DNA from: Thermoguttaceae bacterium
GTDB taxonomy: Bacteria; Planctomycetota; Planctomycetia; Pirellulales; Thermoguttaceae
Length of the DNA: 45,973 bases
Direction of reading: 5' to 3'
Assembly: GCA_029975295.1 (NCBI GenBank)
Contig: JARKPK010000055.1
Span: 1-45,973, forward strand
The translations under genes and the position numbers were made by a program. Positions 1 to 9,523 of the stretch are shown in pieces. The notes beneath the pieces are model-generated. The model made no database searches. It had not been told where the DNA came from and was given only the letters and a program-made list of their open reading frames with translations. The stretch's first letter is position 1; the number at the start of each line of letters is the position of its first letter.

Positions 1-171
1 CAACTTTGGACCCAGATATTCCTGCACAATCGCGAGCACCTGCTTTCGGCCCTCGACCGGCTGGGGCATCACCTGGCGGCCTTCCGCGACGCCTTGCGAA
101 AGGCCGACGCCGCCGAGATCGAAAAGCTGCTCGCCTTTGCCGAGAAGAACCGCAATGCTTTGGGAAGTTGA
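1..171 (+). CDS. tyrA: Prephenate dehydrogenase, C-terminal end (partial)
   Basis: Frame 1 is open from the first base to a TGA at 169-171 and gives 56 residues of a gene that begins before the window. The peptide contains [20 protein letters not shown], then a helix rich in Ala, Asp and Leu ending in [10 protein letters not shown]. This matches the C-terminal helical dimerisation region of prephenate dehydrogenases, which make hydroxyphenylpyruvate for tyrosine synthesis. The next gene starts inside it (ATG at 155), so the two are probably translationally coupled. The catalytic NAD domain is outside the window, so the call rests on the tail pattern alone. Confidence 0.6.
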   Translation, partial: QLWTQIFLHNREHLLSALDRLGHHLAAFRDALRKADAAEIEKLLAFAEKNRNALGS

Positions 172-3100
172 CGTTTATCCCGCCCACGGACAGCCCGATC
201 TGATCGCCCGCGAGGTCCTTTCGGCCGCCGCCGATTTGCACTGGCCCGGCGCACTGAGGGTTTCGGCCGCTCGGGGGTTTTTGCTTCAGGGCGATTTTTC
301 GGCCGACGCCGTCGAGCTGTGGGCCCGGCGGCTGCTGTGCGATCCGGTGGTCGAACGGGCGCTGGTGGCCCGGCTGGGCGATCCGCGGCTTACGACGCCT
401 CCGCCCGATCAACCGGTGCTCGTGCATGTGTTGCCCAAGCCGGGCGTGATGGACCCGGTGGCCCAAAGCGCGCTAAAAGCGATCAACGACCTGATGGGTG
501 CCGAAAACGGAGCGGCCCACCGCGACCAGCCCGAGGGCGCGACCGGCAGTGCCGCCGGGCCCGACGGTCGCCCGCGCGTCGAGGCCGTGCGCACGTTGAA
601 GAAGTATTGGATCGGCGGGCTGAGCGAGGCCGACGCCCGGCAACTGGCCGCCAAGGTGCTGGCCAACGACGCCATCGAGCAGGTGATCGTCGGGCCGCTG
701 GGCTTCGAACGCCTCGAAGTGGGCGCGCCCTACCGCTTCGAGCTGAAAACCGTGCCGCTCCGCGACATGAATGACGAGCAGCTCATGGCGCTAAGCCGCA
801 CCGGGCAGCTCTATCTGTCGTTGCCGGAAATGCAAACGATTCAGGCGCATTTTCGCCGACTGGGCCGCGACCCCACCGACATCGAACTGGAAACGCTGGC
901 CCAAACCTGGAGCGAACATTGCAGCCATAAGACGTTGGCCGGGCGCATCCGCTACCGCGACGAGCGCGGCGAGCAGTTTTTCGAGAACATGCTCCGCGAA
1001 ACGATCTTCGCCGCCACGCAGGAAATCCGCCGCCGCTTGGGCGACGACGATTGGTGCGTCAGCGTCTTCCGCGACAACGCCGGGGTGATCCGCTTCGACG
1101 AGCAATACAACGTCTGCTTCAAGGTCGAAACGCACAACCACCCCTCGGCCTTGGAGCCTTACGGCGGAGCGAACACGGGCATCGGTGGGGTGATCCGCGA
1201 TCCGCTGGGCACGGGCATGGGTGCGAAACCCCTATGCAATACCGACGTGTTCTGCTTCGCCCCGCCCGACACCCCGCCGGAAACCCTGCCGCCCGGCGTG
1301 CTCCATCCGCGGCGCGTGATGCGCGGGGTGGTGGCCGGCGTGCGCGACTACGGCAACCGCATGGGCATCCCCACGATCAACGGCGCGATCTACTTCGATC
1401 CCCGCTACTTGGGCAACCCGTTGGTCTATTGCGGCACCGTGGGGTTGATTCCCCGCGACAAATCGTTCAAACAGCCGCAGCCGGGCGATCTGATCGTGGC
1501 CGTCGGCGGGCGGACGGGCCGCGACGGCATCCACGGGGCCACCTTCAGCTCGGCCGAGCTGACCAGCGAAAGCGAACAACTCTCGGGCGGAGCCGTGCAA
1601 ATCGGCAACGCCATCACCGAGAAGATGCTGCTCGATGTGATCCTCGAAGCGCGCGACCGCGGGCTGTATCACGCCATCACCGATTGCGGGGCGGGCGGGT
1701 TCTCGTCGGCCGTCGGCGAAATGGGCGAAGAGATCGGCGCCGAAGTGTGGTTGGAAAAGGCCCCGTTGAAGTACGAAGGCCTTTCGTACACCGAAATCTG
1801 GATTTCCGAGGCCCAAGAGCGAATGGTGCTGGCCGTGGGCGAAGACCAATGGCCCGAGCTTTCGCGGCTGTGCGCCTCCGAAGGCGTCGAGGCCACGGTG
1901 ATCGGGCGGTTCGTGCCTACCGGCATGCTGAAACTCACCTACCAAAGCCATGTGGTGGGCGAACTGGCGATGGAGTTCCTCCACGGCGGTCGGCCGCCGG
2001 TGGTTCGCGAGGCGGTGTATCAACCGGCGCAACTCGCTTCGTCTGCGGCCCGGGCAGCGGGCGTTTCGTCGGCGCAAGCGCCGGGCAGCGGCTCGGCCCT
2101 CGATCCGGCCGATTGCCTGCACCGCATCCTCAGCTCGCTCAACGTGTGCAGCAAGCATTGGGTCATTCGCCAATACGATCACGAGGTTCAGGGCGGCAGC
2201 GTGGTCAAGCCGCTGGTGGGCGTATGCGACGACGGCCCGGGCGACGCCGCGGTGATCCGCCCGGTGCTCGGTTCGCCGCGCGGACTGGCCATCGGCTGCG
2301 GCATGAACCCGCGGCTGGGCGACTTGGACCCCTATTGGATGGCCGCCGCCGCCATCGACGAAGCCGTGCGCAACTGCGTTGCCGTGGGTGCCGATCCGCA
2401 GCGAATCGCCATTCTCGACAACTTCTGCTGGGGCGCCACCGATCGGCCCGAAACGCTCGGCTCGCTGGTTCGGGCGGCGCTCGGGTGCCGCGATACGGCC
2501 GTGGCGCTGGGCACGCCGTTCATCAGCGGCAAAGACAGCTTGAACAACGAATTCCGCCCGGCCGGCGGTGAACCGATCTCGATTCCGCCCTCGCTGTTGA
2601 TTAGCGCCATCGGCATCGTGCCCGATGTGGCCCGGGCGGTAACCATGGATTTCAAAACGCCGGGCAACGCCATCTACCTGGTGGGGCGCACGGCCGACGA
2701 ACTGGGCGGTTCGCACCTGCATTTGGTGGCCGGGCGCGACGGCGATCCGACCGCAGCCGTGCCCAAACACGACGCCGCGCTGGCCAAAGCGATTTTCGCC
2801 GCGGTGCACCGCGCGATCGCCTGCGGACTGGTTCGAGCCTGCCACGACCTGAGCGAAGGCGGGCTGGCCGCCGCGCTGGCCGAATCGGCCTTCAGCGGGC
2901 TGCTCGGCGCGACGGTCGAGTTGCAGGCGGTGCCGCGCACCGCCGGGCTAGACGACCCGATCACGGTGCTCTTCAGCGAGTCGAACAGCCGTTTGCTGTG
3001 CGAAGTGGCCCCGGGCGACGAAGCGGCCTTCGCCGACGAGCTTTCGGCCGCCGGCGTGCCGCACGCGCGCATCGGCACAGTTGCCGACGATCAACAGTTG

Positions 3101-3184
3101 ATCTGCCGCTGGGCCGGGCAAACCGTGTTGCGGGCCGACGTGCCCGCGCTGAAACAATCGTGGCAGCGGCCGCTGAGTTGGTAA
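155..3184 (+). CDS. purL: Phosphoribosylformylglycinamidine synthase PurL with fused PurS-like N-terminus
   Basis: Converts FGAR, ATP and glutamine-derived ammonia to FGAM in de novo purine synthesis. The 1009-residue protein has a PurS-like segment at about 90-180 ([10 protein letters not shown], then a [12 protein letters not shown] stretch and [11 protein letters not shown]). A weaker similar repeat precedes it at about 1-80. The synthetase core follows, with [50 protein letters not shown] and [12 protein letters not shown]. Free-standing small PurL is usually near 740 residues, so the extra length is the N-terminal fusion plus a low-complexity Ala/Ser linker near 630-655 between the two PurL halves. 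ATG 155 is chosen over ATG 137 because it begins the conserved EVDVYPA strand and follows a GAGAAG purine run. PurQ lies 180 bp downstream. Confidence 0.93.
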   Translation: MLWEVDVYPAHGQPDLIAREVLSAAADLHWPGALRVSAARGFLLQGDFSADAVELWARRLLCDPVVERALVARLGDPRLTTPPPDQPVLVHVLPKPGVMDPVAQSALKAINDLMGAENGAAHRDQPEGATGSAAGPDGRPRVEAVRTLKKYWIGGLSEADARQLAAKVLANDAIEQVIVGPLGFERLEVGAPYRFELKTVPLRDMNDEQLMALSRTGQLYLSLPEMQTIQAHFRRLGRDPTDIELETLAQTWSEHCSHKTLAGRIRYRDERGEQFFENMLRETIFAATQEIRRRLGDDDWCVSVFRDNAGVIRFDEQYNVCFKVETHNHPSALEPYGGANTGIGGVIRDPLGTGMGAKPLCNTDVFCFAPPDTPPETLPPGVLHPRRVMRGVVAGVRDYGNRMGIPTINGAIYFDPRYLGNPLVYCGTVGLIPRDKSFKQPQPGDLIVAVGGRTGRDGIHGATFSSAELTSESEQLSGGAVQIGNAITEKMLLDVILEARDRGLYHAITDCGAGGFSSAVGEMGEEIGAEVWLEKAPLKYEGLSYTEIWISEAQERMVLAVGEDQWPELSRLCASEGVEATVIGRFVPTGMLKLTYQSHVVGELAMEFLHGGRPPVVREAVYQPAQLASSAARAAGVSSAQAPGSGSALDPADCLHRILSSLNVCSKHWVIRQYDHEVQGGSVVKPLVGVCDDGPGDAAVIRPVLGSPRGLAIGCGMNPRLGDLDPYWMAAAAIDEAVRNCVAVGADPQRIAILDNFCWGATDRPETLGSLVRAALGCRDTAVALGTPFISGKDSLNNEFRPAGGEPISIPPSLLISAIGIVPDVARAVTMDFKTPGNAIYLVGRTADELGGSHLHLVAGRDGDPTAAVPKHDAALAKAIFAAVHRAIACGLVRACHDLSEGGLAAALAESAFSGLLGATVELQAVPRTAGLDDPITVLFSESNSRLLCEVAPGDEAAFADELSAAGVPHARIGTVADDQQLICRWAGQTVLRADVPALKQSWQRPLSW

Positions 3185-3364
3185 TGCCTGGTCCGGCAGC
3201 CTTGTGCGAAGCAAGGTTCGCTTTGGCAATCGCTCCGGCCTGGCGAACAAGAAGATGAAACGATCGGTTCCGTGCGAGCCTTTCGCGGCGAACCGGCGCC
3301 GATCGCGATCGAGTATCCAACGAAACGATAACGCGAACCGACGACGAAACCTGACGAACCTCCG

Positions 3365-4246
3365 ATGACCAAACCCAATGCGTTGATCTTGCGCGCCCCG
3401 GGCACGAATTGCGACGTGGAAACCGCCTTCGCCTTCGAGCGGGCCGGCGCCGCGGCCGAGCGATTGCACATCAATCGGCTGCTGGAAAGCCCGCGGCTGT
3501 TCGAAAAGTTTCAAATCCTCTGCATCCCCGGCGGGTTCAGCTACGGCGACGACCTGGGGGCGGGCCGAATCCTCGGACTGCAAGTGCAGGTTCGGCTGGG
3601 CGAGCACCTCGACCGGTTCAAAGAGTCGGGCAAGTTGATTCTCGGCATCTGCAACGGCTTTCAGGTGCTGATGAAAACCCACGTGCTCGTTTCGGCCGAC
3701 GAAAACGATGTGCCCGAGGCCACGCTCACCTCGAACGATTCGGGCCGCTACGAAGATCGCTGGGTGCGTCTGGCGGCGGTCGCTTCGCCGTGCGTGTTCC
3801 TCCGTGGACTGACCGATTTGGAACTGCCCGTGGCCCATGCCGAGGGCAAGTTCGTCGCCCGCAACTCAGACGTGCTGACGCAGATGGCCCGCCAGGGCCG
3901 ATTGGCCCTCCGCTATCGCCCGCGTCCCTGCTCGGGCGAAGCGCCGAACGCAGCTTCAAGCTCGGCCGCCGGCGCAGCGGCAGGCGCGACTTCCGCCACG
4001 GCCGCAGGTTCGCGTGCCGGCGACGATCTTTCACGCGAACCGGTCGTGCCTTATCCCGACAATCCCAACGGGGCCGAGGCCAACGTGGCGGGCATCTGCG
4101 ACGCCACCGGCCGCGTGCTGGGGCTGATGCCGCACCCGGAACGCTGCATCACCCGCACGCAGCACCCGCGGTGGACGCGCGGCGAAGGCCGCGAGCCGGG
4201 CGACGGCCTGGCCCTGTTCCGCAACGCAGTCGAGTTCTTCGCCTGA
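3365..4246 (+). CDS. purQ: Phosphoribosylformylglycinamidine synthase, glutaminase subunit PurQ
   Basis: Class I glutamine amidotransferase that supplies ammonia to PurL. The 293 residues show LILRAPGTNCDVET, the GGFSYGDDLGAGR loop, nucleophile Cys96 in GICNGFQ, and His257/Glu259 in LMPHPER, completing the triad. The usual PurQ is about 230-260 residues. The excess is an Ala/Ser/Gly-rich insert at about 186-225, between RYR and VPYPDNPNG, far from the catalytic residues in sequence. Start ATG 3365 follows an ACCTCCG context with no strong Shine-Dalgarno. It sits downstream of purL on the same strand, consistent with a PurL-PurQ complex. The PurS subunit appears to be supplied by the PurL N-terminus. 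Confidence 0.95.
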   Translation: MTKPNALILRAPGTNCDVETAFAFERAGAAAERLHINRLLESPRLFEKFQILCIPGGFSYGDDLGAGRILGLQVQVRLGEHLDRFKESGKLILGICNGFQVLMKTHVLVSADENDVPEATLTSNDSGRYEDRWVRLAAVASPCVFLRGLTDLELPVAHAEGKFVARNSDVLTQMARQGRLALRYRPRPCSGEAPNAASSSAAGAAAGATSATAAGSRAGDDLSREPVVPYPDNPNGAEANVAGICDATGRVLGLMPHPERCITRTQHPRWTRGEGREPGDGLALFRNAVEFFA

Positions 4247-4379
4247 TCCGGGCCACGGCCGCCGACAACCGTTCCGCCGCCTCACCCCTTGCCGAAACGG
4301 CCTGTCGTGTCGTATCGTGGCCGGAACTTCCGCGGGCCGTCGCCCGCTGTCCGAGCACTACGCTTGCCGGTGGAGGAAC

Positions 4380-5477
4380 ATGGCAATGGACGAGGCCGCG
4401 CTGGGCTTCTTACGAACGTTGATCGAAACTCCGAGTCCTTCGGGCTACGAGCGGCAAATTCAATCGGTCGTGCGCGGCCGAGTCGCCGAACAGGCCGAAC
4501 AGATCGAAATCGATTCGCACGGCAATCTGATCGCAGTGAAGAACCCCGGCGCGCCGTTGCGGGTGATGCTGGCCGGCCACTGCGACCAGATCGGGCTGAT
4601 CGTTCAGCATATCGACGACGACGGCTATCTTTACGTGCAGCCGATCGGCGGATGGGACCCGATCATGCTCGTTGGGCAGCGGGCCGCCGTGTGGACGGAG
4701 ACGGCCGGCGGAGCGCCGGGCGCGCCGCCCGCCTTCGAGCCGGTCGCCGGCGTGATCGGCCGAAAGCCGATCCATCTGCTTACCGAAGACGAGCGCAAAC
4801 AGGTGCCCAAACTGAAAGACCTTTGGGTCGATATCGGGGCGAAGAACAAGGCCGAGGCCGCCGCGCGGGTGCGGGTGGGCGATCCGGTCACGTTGGCGCT
4901 CGATTGGCGCGAGCTGGCCAACGGGCGGGTGGCCGCTCCGGCCATGGACGACAAGGCCGGCCTATGGGTTGTGGCCGAGGCCTTCCGCCGCGCCGAGCGC
5001 GGGCGGCTGCGCTGTTCGCTCTACCTGGCCTCGACCGTGCAAGAGGAACTCGGGCTTCGCGGAGCGAAGACGAGCAGCTTCGGCATCGATCCGCACATCG
5101 GCATCGCGGTCGATGTGACCCACGCCACGGATTGCCCCACGGTTGAAAAGAAGGAAGAAGGCGACATCCGCGTTGGGCAAGGTCCGGTGATCTATCGCGG
5201 GCCGAACTTCAGCCCGCGAGTGGTCGAGCGGCTCACGGCCGCGGCCGAAAAGCATCGGATCAGCTACCAGTTGGCCGCGGCCGGACGCCCGCCGGGAACC
5301 GACGCCAACGCCATCCAATTGAATCGCGCCGGCGTGGCGGCGGGGCTGGTCAGCATTCCCAATCGCTACATGCACAGCCCGGTCGAACTGGTGTCGCTCG
5401 ACGACCTGAATCGGGCGGCCGACTTGCTGGCCCGCTTCGTCGAAGAGCTGCCGGCGGAACTCGATTTGCGGCCGTAG
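4380..5477 (+). CDS. M42 family metallo-aminopeptidase
   Basis: A cytosolic di-metal peptidase of the M42 (glutamyl aminopeptidase/FrvX/TET) family that trims N-terminal residues from peptides. Visible ligands over 365 residues are His67 in AGHCDQIGLIV, Asp190 in AMDDKAGLW, the Glu222-Glu223 pair in QEELGLRGA, Asp245 in AVDVTHATD and His332 in NRYMHSPVE. Length is normal for the family. ATG 4380 is chosen because GGAGGAAC lies immediately upstream; an ORF extension to 4317 lacks this and lies outside the conserved fold. The ASCH gene follows after 18 bp, so the two are probably co-transcribed. Substrate specificity cannot be read from the sequence. Confidence 0.93.
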   Translation: MAMDEAALGFLRTLIETPSPSGYERQIQSVVRGRVAEQAEQIEIDSHGNLIAVKNPGAPLRVMLAGHCDQIGLIVQHIDDDGYLYVQPIGGWDPIMLVGQRAAVWTETAGGAPGAPPAFEPVAGVIGRKPIHLLTEDERKQVPKLKDLWVDIGAKNKAEAAARVRVGDPVTLALDWRELANGRVAAPAMDDKAGLWVVAEAFRRAERGRLRCSLYLASTVQEELGLRGAKTSSFGIDPHIGIAVDVTHATDCPTVEKKEEGDIRVGQGPVIYRGPNFSPRVVERLTAAAEKHRISYQLAAAGRPPGTDANAIQLNRAGVAAGLVSIPNRYMHSPVELVSLDDLNRAADLLARFVEELPAELDLRP

Positions 5478-5495
5478 CGCGGAGCGGTCTGGGGC

Positions 5496-6014
5496 ATGAA
5501 GTGTCTTTCGCTGCGTCAGCCGTGGGCCTCGCTGATCGCCTCGGGGCGAAAAACGATCGAGGTTCGCTCCTGGCGCACGCATTATCGCGGTCCGCTGGTG
5601 ATCTGCGCCTCGGCCCGTCCGCGGCAACCGCCCTTGCCCTCCGCTGCGGCGGTGTGCTTGGTGGAACTGATCGACGTGCGGCCGCTTGCGGCTGACGACC
5701 TGCCGGCCGCCTGCCTGCCGGAGATCAAGCTCGAGGGTCTGTTCGCCTGGGTGCTCAGCGGCGCCGTGCCGCTGAGCGAACCGTTCGGTCCGATCCGCGG
5801 CCGACTGAAGCTCTTTGATCCGCCGGCGGAACTGCGGGAGTTGTGCCGCCCGCTGCTGTCGGCCCGTGAGTCGGACGCGACGCCCCTCATCGCCGAGCAG
5901 CGTCTCTCCGGCGCGAAGCCCCGCCGCTGCAATGCGCGCAACATCAGGCGGCCGGAGCAGCCCACCGGGTCTGCGGTTGGGCCCAGAGTCGCGGCGGCCC
6001 GCAAAGCCGAATGA
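5496..6014 (+). CDS. ASCH domain protein
   Basis: A 172-residue protein whose first ~115 residues match the ASCH fold, a PUA-like beta-barrel thought to bind RNA or modified nucleotides. The signature is at the very N-terminus: LSLRQPWASLIASGRKTIEVRSW, with the GxKxxExR motif, then YRGPLVICAS and a later GPIRGRLKLFD strand. The last ~50 residues (Arg/Ala/Pro-rich) look unstructured and may be poorly conserved. It begins 18 bp after the M42 peptidase stop. No catalytic function is assigned; ASCH proteins include RNA-binding regulators and amidohydrolases such as YqfB. Confidence 0.8.
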   Translation: MKCLSLRQPWASLIASGRKTIEVRSWRTHYRGPLVICASARPRQPPLPSAAAVCLVELIDVRPLAADDLPAACLPEIKLEGLFAWVLSGAVPLSEPFGPIRGRLKLFDPPAELRELCRPLLSARESDATPLIAEQRLSGAKPRRCNARNIRRPEQPTGSAVGPRVAAARKAE

Positions 6015-6074
6015 GTTCTGAACCACCGACGACCATCACAAGGCCGACCGGCCCGATTTTGGAGGAAGACTGCC

Positions 6075-6686
6075 GTGAAATATCTTCCCGAACTCTTCGA
6101 GAGAAATCGCCGTTGGGCGGCCGAGCAGCTTGCCGGCGATCCGTCGTTCTTCGAGCGGCTGTGCGAGATTCAGCGGCCGAAGTATTTCTGGATCGGCTGC
6201 GCCGACAGCCGCGTGCCGGCCAATCAGATCATCGGCATGCAGCCGGGCGAGGTGTTCGTGCATCGCAACGTGGCCAACCGCTACGGCGACGACGACGTGA
6301 ACGCCCGAGCGGTGCTGGAATACGCCGTCGAGGCGTTAGGTGTCGAGCACATCATCGTATGTGGTCACTATGGATGCGGAGGGGTGCGGGCGGCTCTCGA
6401 AGGCGGCGTGCAGGGGGCAGTGGCTCAATGGATCGCGCCGATTGCCAAACTGGCCGAGGCCCGCCGGGCGGAATTAGAGGCCTGCGCCGATCCGGCAAAG
6501 CGATGGGCGAAACTCTGCGAACTGAACGTGGCCGACGTGCTCAGCCGCGTGGCCGGAAGCCGCGCGGTGCGCCAAGCCTGGGATGCAGGCCGCCCGCTGG
6601 CCCTCCACGGCTGGATCTACGACCTGCACGACGGACTGCTGCGCGATCTGAACATGACCGTCGGCGCAAACATCAGCCTGCCGTAA
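6075..6686 (+). CDS. can: Beta-class carbonic anhydrase
   Basis: Interconverts CO2 and bicarbonate in the cytoplasm. The 203-residue sequence has Cys42, Asp44 and Arg46 in GCADSRVPAN, HRNVANRY, and His98/Cys101 in GHYGCGGV. These are the zinc ligands (Cys, His, Cys) and the Asp-Arg dyad of the beta class. The C-terminal LHGWIYDLHDG matches the usual end of the family. It begins with GTG at 6075; GGAGGA at 6061-6066 gives an 8-nt spacer and decides the start. It lies 60 bp after the ASCH gene on the same strand and faces the (-) lipoprotein gene. Confidence 0.96.
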   Translation: MKYLPELFERNRRWAAEQLAGDPSFFERLCEIQRPKYFWIGCADSRVPANQIIGMQPGEVFVHRNVANRYGDDDVNARAVLEYAVEALGVEHIIVCGHYGCGGVRAALEGGVQGAVAQWIAPIAKLAEARRAELEACADPAKRWAKLCELNVADVLSRVAGSRAVRQAWDAGRPLALHGWIYDLHDGLLRDLNMTVGANISLP

Positions 6687-6728
6687 ACGCCCCCGGCGCG
6701 GACAAGCGCCGCAAGACCGATCGGGGCC

Positions 6729-9212
6729 CTATTCCACCGCAAAGGCCTCAATGCCCTCGTTCGTGGCGACGATCAGGGTCGGTCGGCCCTGATGTTCGAC
6801 CACCGCCAAGCCGGTCAACTGCCGTCCGTAGTTGAATCGCTCGATCAACTCGCCCTGCGGCGAGAGCACGTGGATCGAGCCGTCGCAACCGGGCAGAATC
6901 CATTGGCCCGTGTTCCCCGCCAACCGCCCGACAATGATCTGCTCGACGGGCCGTTCGTGGATTCCCTCGGGCAGGGCGTACTGCCAAAGCTCTTGACCGG
7001 CCGCATCGAACCCGATGGCCACGGTTTTGCCCAACTGCGGCACGGCCAACCCGCAGAACTGCGGCTGCGGGTTCCCCGTCAATTCCGCTGAGGCCAACTG
7101 CGCGAATCCGGCGTCGCCCACGGCCACTTCGCCGACGCGTTCGAGTTTCGCGTCGAGGACGACCAGCGGGCCGCCGCTGTTGGTGCAGTAGAGCACCCCG
7201 CCGATCTGAGGATCGAAGCCGCCGACGGCCATGCGAGTGACATTGGCGATTTGCCGCTGCACGGCCGTGCGCCGCCCTTCGAGCGAGACGGCATGCACGC
7301 CGACCACCCCGAAGTACCCCACGTACATCTCCGGCACGCCGTCGCCATCGAGATCGGCCAGTTGCACGTCGGCGATGCCGCTGTGGCGGTTCTCCAAGGC
7401 GTCGGCCGGGAAGCTCCAACGCAGCTTCCACTGATCGTCGACCAGATGGGCGCGCTGATGCGTGGGGGCGAACGCCGCCAGCCACCGCCCGCCGTTCTTA
7501 TCGACGATGATCCGCAAGGCCGTAATCACTTCTTCCGAGTCGTCGGGCAGCAGGCGATGCCGCTGGACGATTCGGCCGTCGAGCGAAAGCTCGGCGATCC
7601 CTTTGGCCGATTCGATCACGGCCAACCCGCCCGCTCCCCCGCGACCGGAAAGCGCCGCAATGTTGCCCGGGTCTTTCACGTCGGCGTTCTTCCAAAGCGA
7701 TGTGAGCCGCAGCCGGCGCGGTTCGCTGCGGGGAGCCACGGTGGTGCGCGGCGTCTCTTGCACTTCATCGATCGCCTGCTGCAACGGCATCCCTTGGGCC
7801 ACCAGATCGATCAGCCGTTCGTACTGTTTCAACTGCTTCTCGTACCGCTGCAAGTGTTCGGCGTAGATGTCTTCGCCGGCGCGCAGTTTTTCCAACTTAG
7901 CCGGCAGCTCGGTGGCCAAGTCGGGATTCGGGCCGATCTCCAAATCTTGCACGATCCCCCGGGCGTCGATCAGGAACTTGCAGGGGATGCCGCTGGTGAG
8001 GAACAACTGCTGCATCTGCTGCGACGGGTCGCGGACGATCGGCATCGTCAAATTCAATTTGCGGAAGAAGTCGGCCACCTCTTCGTTGGTCGTTCCCGGC
8101 GGGTTCGCCTCGGGCGACGGCGGCGGATCGACGTTGACCGCCAAAATCACCACATTGCTGCCCACATAGCCTTGATAAATCTTCTCCAATAGCGGCAGCA
8201 CCTGCCGGCACGGCCCGCAACGAATCCCCCAAAACTCCAACACCACGATCTTGCCGGCCAGCGTTTGCGGCGTCACCTTGTTGCCCTGCAAATCGACGAA
8301 TTCGAACGCCGGCACCGGCCGATTGAGCAACTGCGCCGGATCGGGCGGCAGCAGGTAGCGCCTGGCCTGGGCCCCGGTCGGCGGACGGAAGGCCCATTGT
8401 TCCGCCGGAATCGCCGCATCGAATTGCGCCTGCGCGAAATCGGCCACCATCGACACGCTCTTCACCGGCCCCTGCCGACGGACCATCTCGTACAGTTCGT
8501 CCACGGGATACTCGAACCGCCGCAAGAGGAACGACTGCTTGTCGATCCAGAAGACCGACGTGCCTTCGGGCCGCTGCACCTTGACGCGGTAGCAGGGACG
8601 GCCTTCGATCTCGCCCGATTCTTCCAGCTTCGGCTTGTCCGAATCGCCCAAAACGGCCTTCAGCGCGTCTTGTTCCAACAAGAGCGTCAATTGCGGCGGG
8701 TCGCCGCCGAACCCCTCGCGCACGACTTTCGCCAAGAATTGGTCGGCGAAAACGAACGGCCATGTGAGCGCCGGCGGCGCATCCTTTTCGACGTATTGGT
8801 CGGGCATGTCGTCGCGCTTGGCCCGATACGTTCGTCCGTCAACGGCCATCGTCAGCGCGTAGGCCTCGACATGCAGCTTGTTGGGCCGCTCGAAGCGCAC
8901 GGCGAACTTCTCCGTGTGATCCTCCCGGTCTTGATCGCGATCGATGACGACGCGCACCGTGGCGTTGTCGCGGTAGCTTCGCGCCTTGCGATAGGCCTGA
9001 GCCATCGCTTCGAGCACCTCGTCGGCCGAGGTCAACTCCACGGTCGGCCCGAGCGAACGATCGACCTTGGGTCCGTCGCCGGCCGCTGGGCCGCCAGAAT
9101 TGTTCGGCCCGCCCTGGCCGCAGCCGACAAGCAACGCCGCAGCAAGCATCCATGCGCCCCAGGCGGCGCGTTGAACCGACAAACCCCTTCGACTACAGTT
9201 CTGGTTGGTCAT
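6729..9212 (-). CDS. Redoxin (TlpA-like) lipoprotein with C-terminal beta-propeller-like region
   Basis: An exported 827-residue lipoprotein. Residues 1-31 form a lipoprotein signal with LLVGC (Cys31 lipidated). Residues ~60-280 resemble the LolA/DUF2092-type fold (WIDKQSFLLRRFEYP). Residues ~295-440 are a thioredoxin-like redoxin with active site Cys332-Gly-Pro-Cys335 in FWGIRCGPCRQVLP. After a charged helical linker, ~520-827 contains repeated strand patterns and a DLDGDGVPEMYVGYFG motif typical of FG-GAP/VCBS calcium-binding propeller blades. Role: probably a periplasmic thiol-disulfide protein with an attached propeller; the substrate is unknown. It is divergent from the LarA-like gene, with its own promoter candidate upstream. 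Confidence 0.85.
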   Translation of the reverse strand: MTNQNCSRRGLSVQRAAWGAWMLAAALLVGCGQGGPNNSGGPAAGDGPKVDRSLGPTVELTSADEVLEAMAQAYRKARSYRDNATVRVVIDRDQDREDHTEKFAVRFERPNKLHVEAYALTMAVDGRTYRAKRDDMPDQYVEKDAPPALTWPFVFADQFLAKVVREGFGGDPPQLTLLLEQDALKAVLGDSDKPKLEESGEIEGRPCYRVKVQRPEGTSVFWIDKQSFLLRRFEYPVDELYEMVRRQGPVKSVSMVADFAQAQFDAAIPAEQWAFRPPTGAQARRYLLPPDPAQLLNRPVPAFEFVDLQGNKVTPQTLAGKIVVLEFWGIRCGPCRQVLPLLEKIYQGYVGSNVVILAVNVDPPPSPEANPPGTTNEEVADFFRKLNLTMPIVRDPSQQMQQLFLTSGIPCKFLIDARGIVQDLEIGPNPDLATELPAKLEKLRAGEDIYAEHLQRYEKQLKQYERLIDLVAQGMPLQQAIDEVQETPRTTVAPRSEPRRLRLTSLWKNADVKDPGNIAALSGRGGAGGLAVIESAKGIAELSLDGRIVQRHRLLPDDSEEVITALRIIVDKNGGRWLAAFAPTHQRAHLVDDQWKLRWSFPADALENRHSGIADVQLADLDGDGVPEMYVGYFGVVGVHAVSLEGRRTAVQRQIANVTRMAVGGFDPQIGGVLYCTNSGGPLVVLDAKLERVGEVAVGDAGFAQLASAELTGNPQPQFCGLAVPQLGKTVAIGFDAAGQELWQYALPEGIHERPVEQIIVGRLAGNTGQWILPGCDGSIHVLSPQGELIERFNYGRQLTGLAVVEHQGRPTLIVATNEGIEAFAVE

Positions 9213-9376
9213 CGCTCTTCACTTCCGTGCGTTTCATAGGTCGGTGAACCCATCCCGATCGATCGCGCCGGGCCGAATCGGCCGGACCGTGGCGCACGCC
9301 GCGCACAATGCTGCCGACAGCGTTTCCGCTCCCAGGCCGTCCCACCTGTCGTCGGCCGCCTCGAACAGGACGACGC

Positions 9377-9406
9377 ATTATGCCGCAAAGCGGCGCGCGG
9401 GGTAAA
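9377..9406 (-). promoter_or_regulatory. Sigma70-like promoter for the redoxin lipoprotein gene
   Basis: On the minus strand TTTACC (9406-9401) and CATAAT (9382-9377) are separated by 18 nt, close to consensus -35 and -10 boxes. The implied leader to the ATG at 9212 is about 160 nt. It overlaps the region used by the divergent promoter. Seen by eye only. Confidence 0.4.
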
Positions 9407-9416
9407 GCTCGACTTC

Positions 9417-9444
9417 TTGACGCCCCCCAGACCGGTGCGATAAT
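9417..9444 (+). promoter_or_regulatory. Sigma70-like promoter for the LarA-like gene
   Basis: TTGACG at 9417-9422 and GATAAT at 9439-9444 are separated by 16 nt, each with five of six consensus bases. It lies about 80 nt upstream of the ATG at 9524. The intergenic region 9213-9523 carries this box and a divergent one; no other feature was recognised there. Confidence 0.5.
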
Positions 9445-9523
9445 CAACCATGGCGCCGCCAACGCGCCGCGATCGCGGCCGGCCCACTGGAACCAACAAC
9501 CCTCAAACGAGTTGCATCGCCAA

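Noticed and set aside
1232-2845. A 537-residue open frame antisense to purL
   Set aside because: It is the mirror of the conserved PurL frame, has composition typical of antisense reading in GC-rich DNA (His/Gly/Arg-rich) and no motif.
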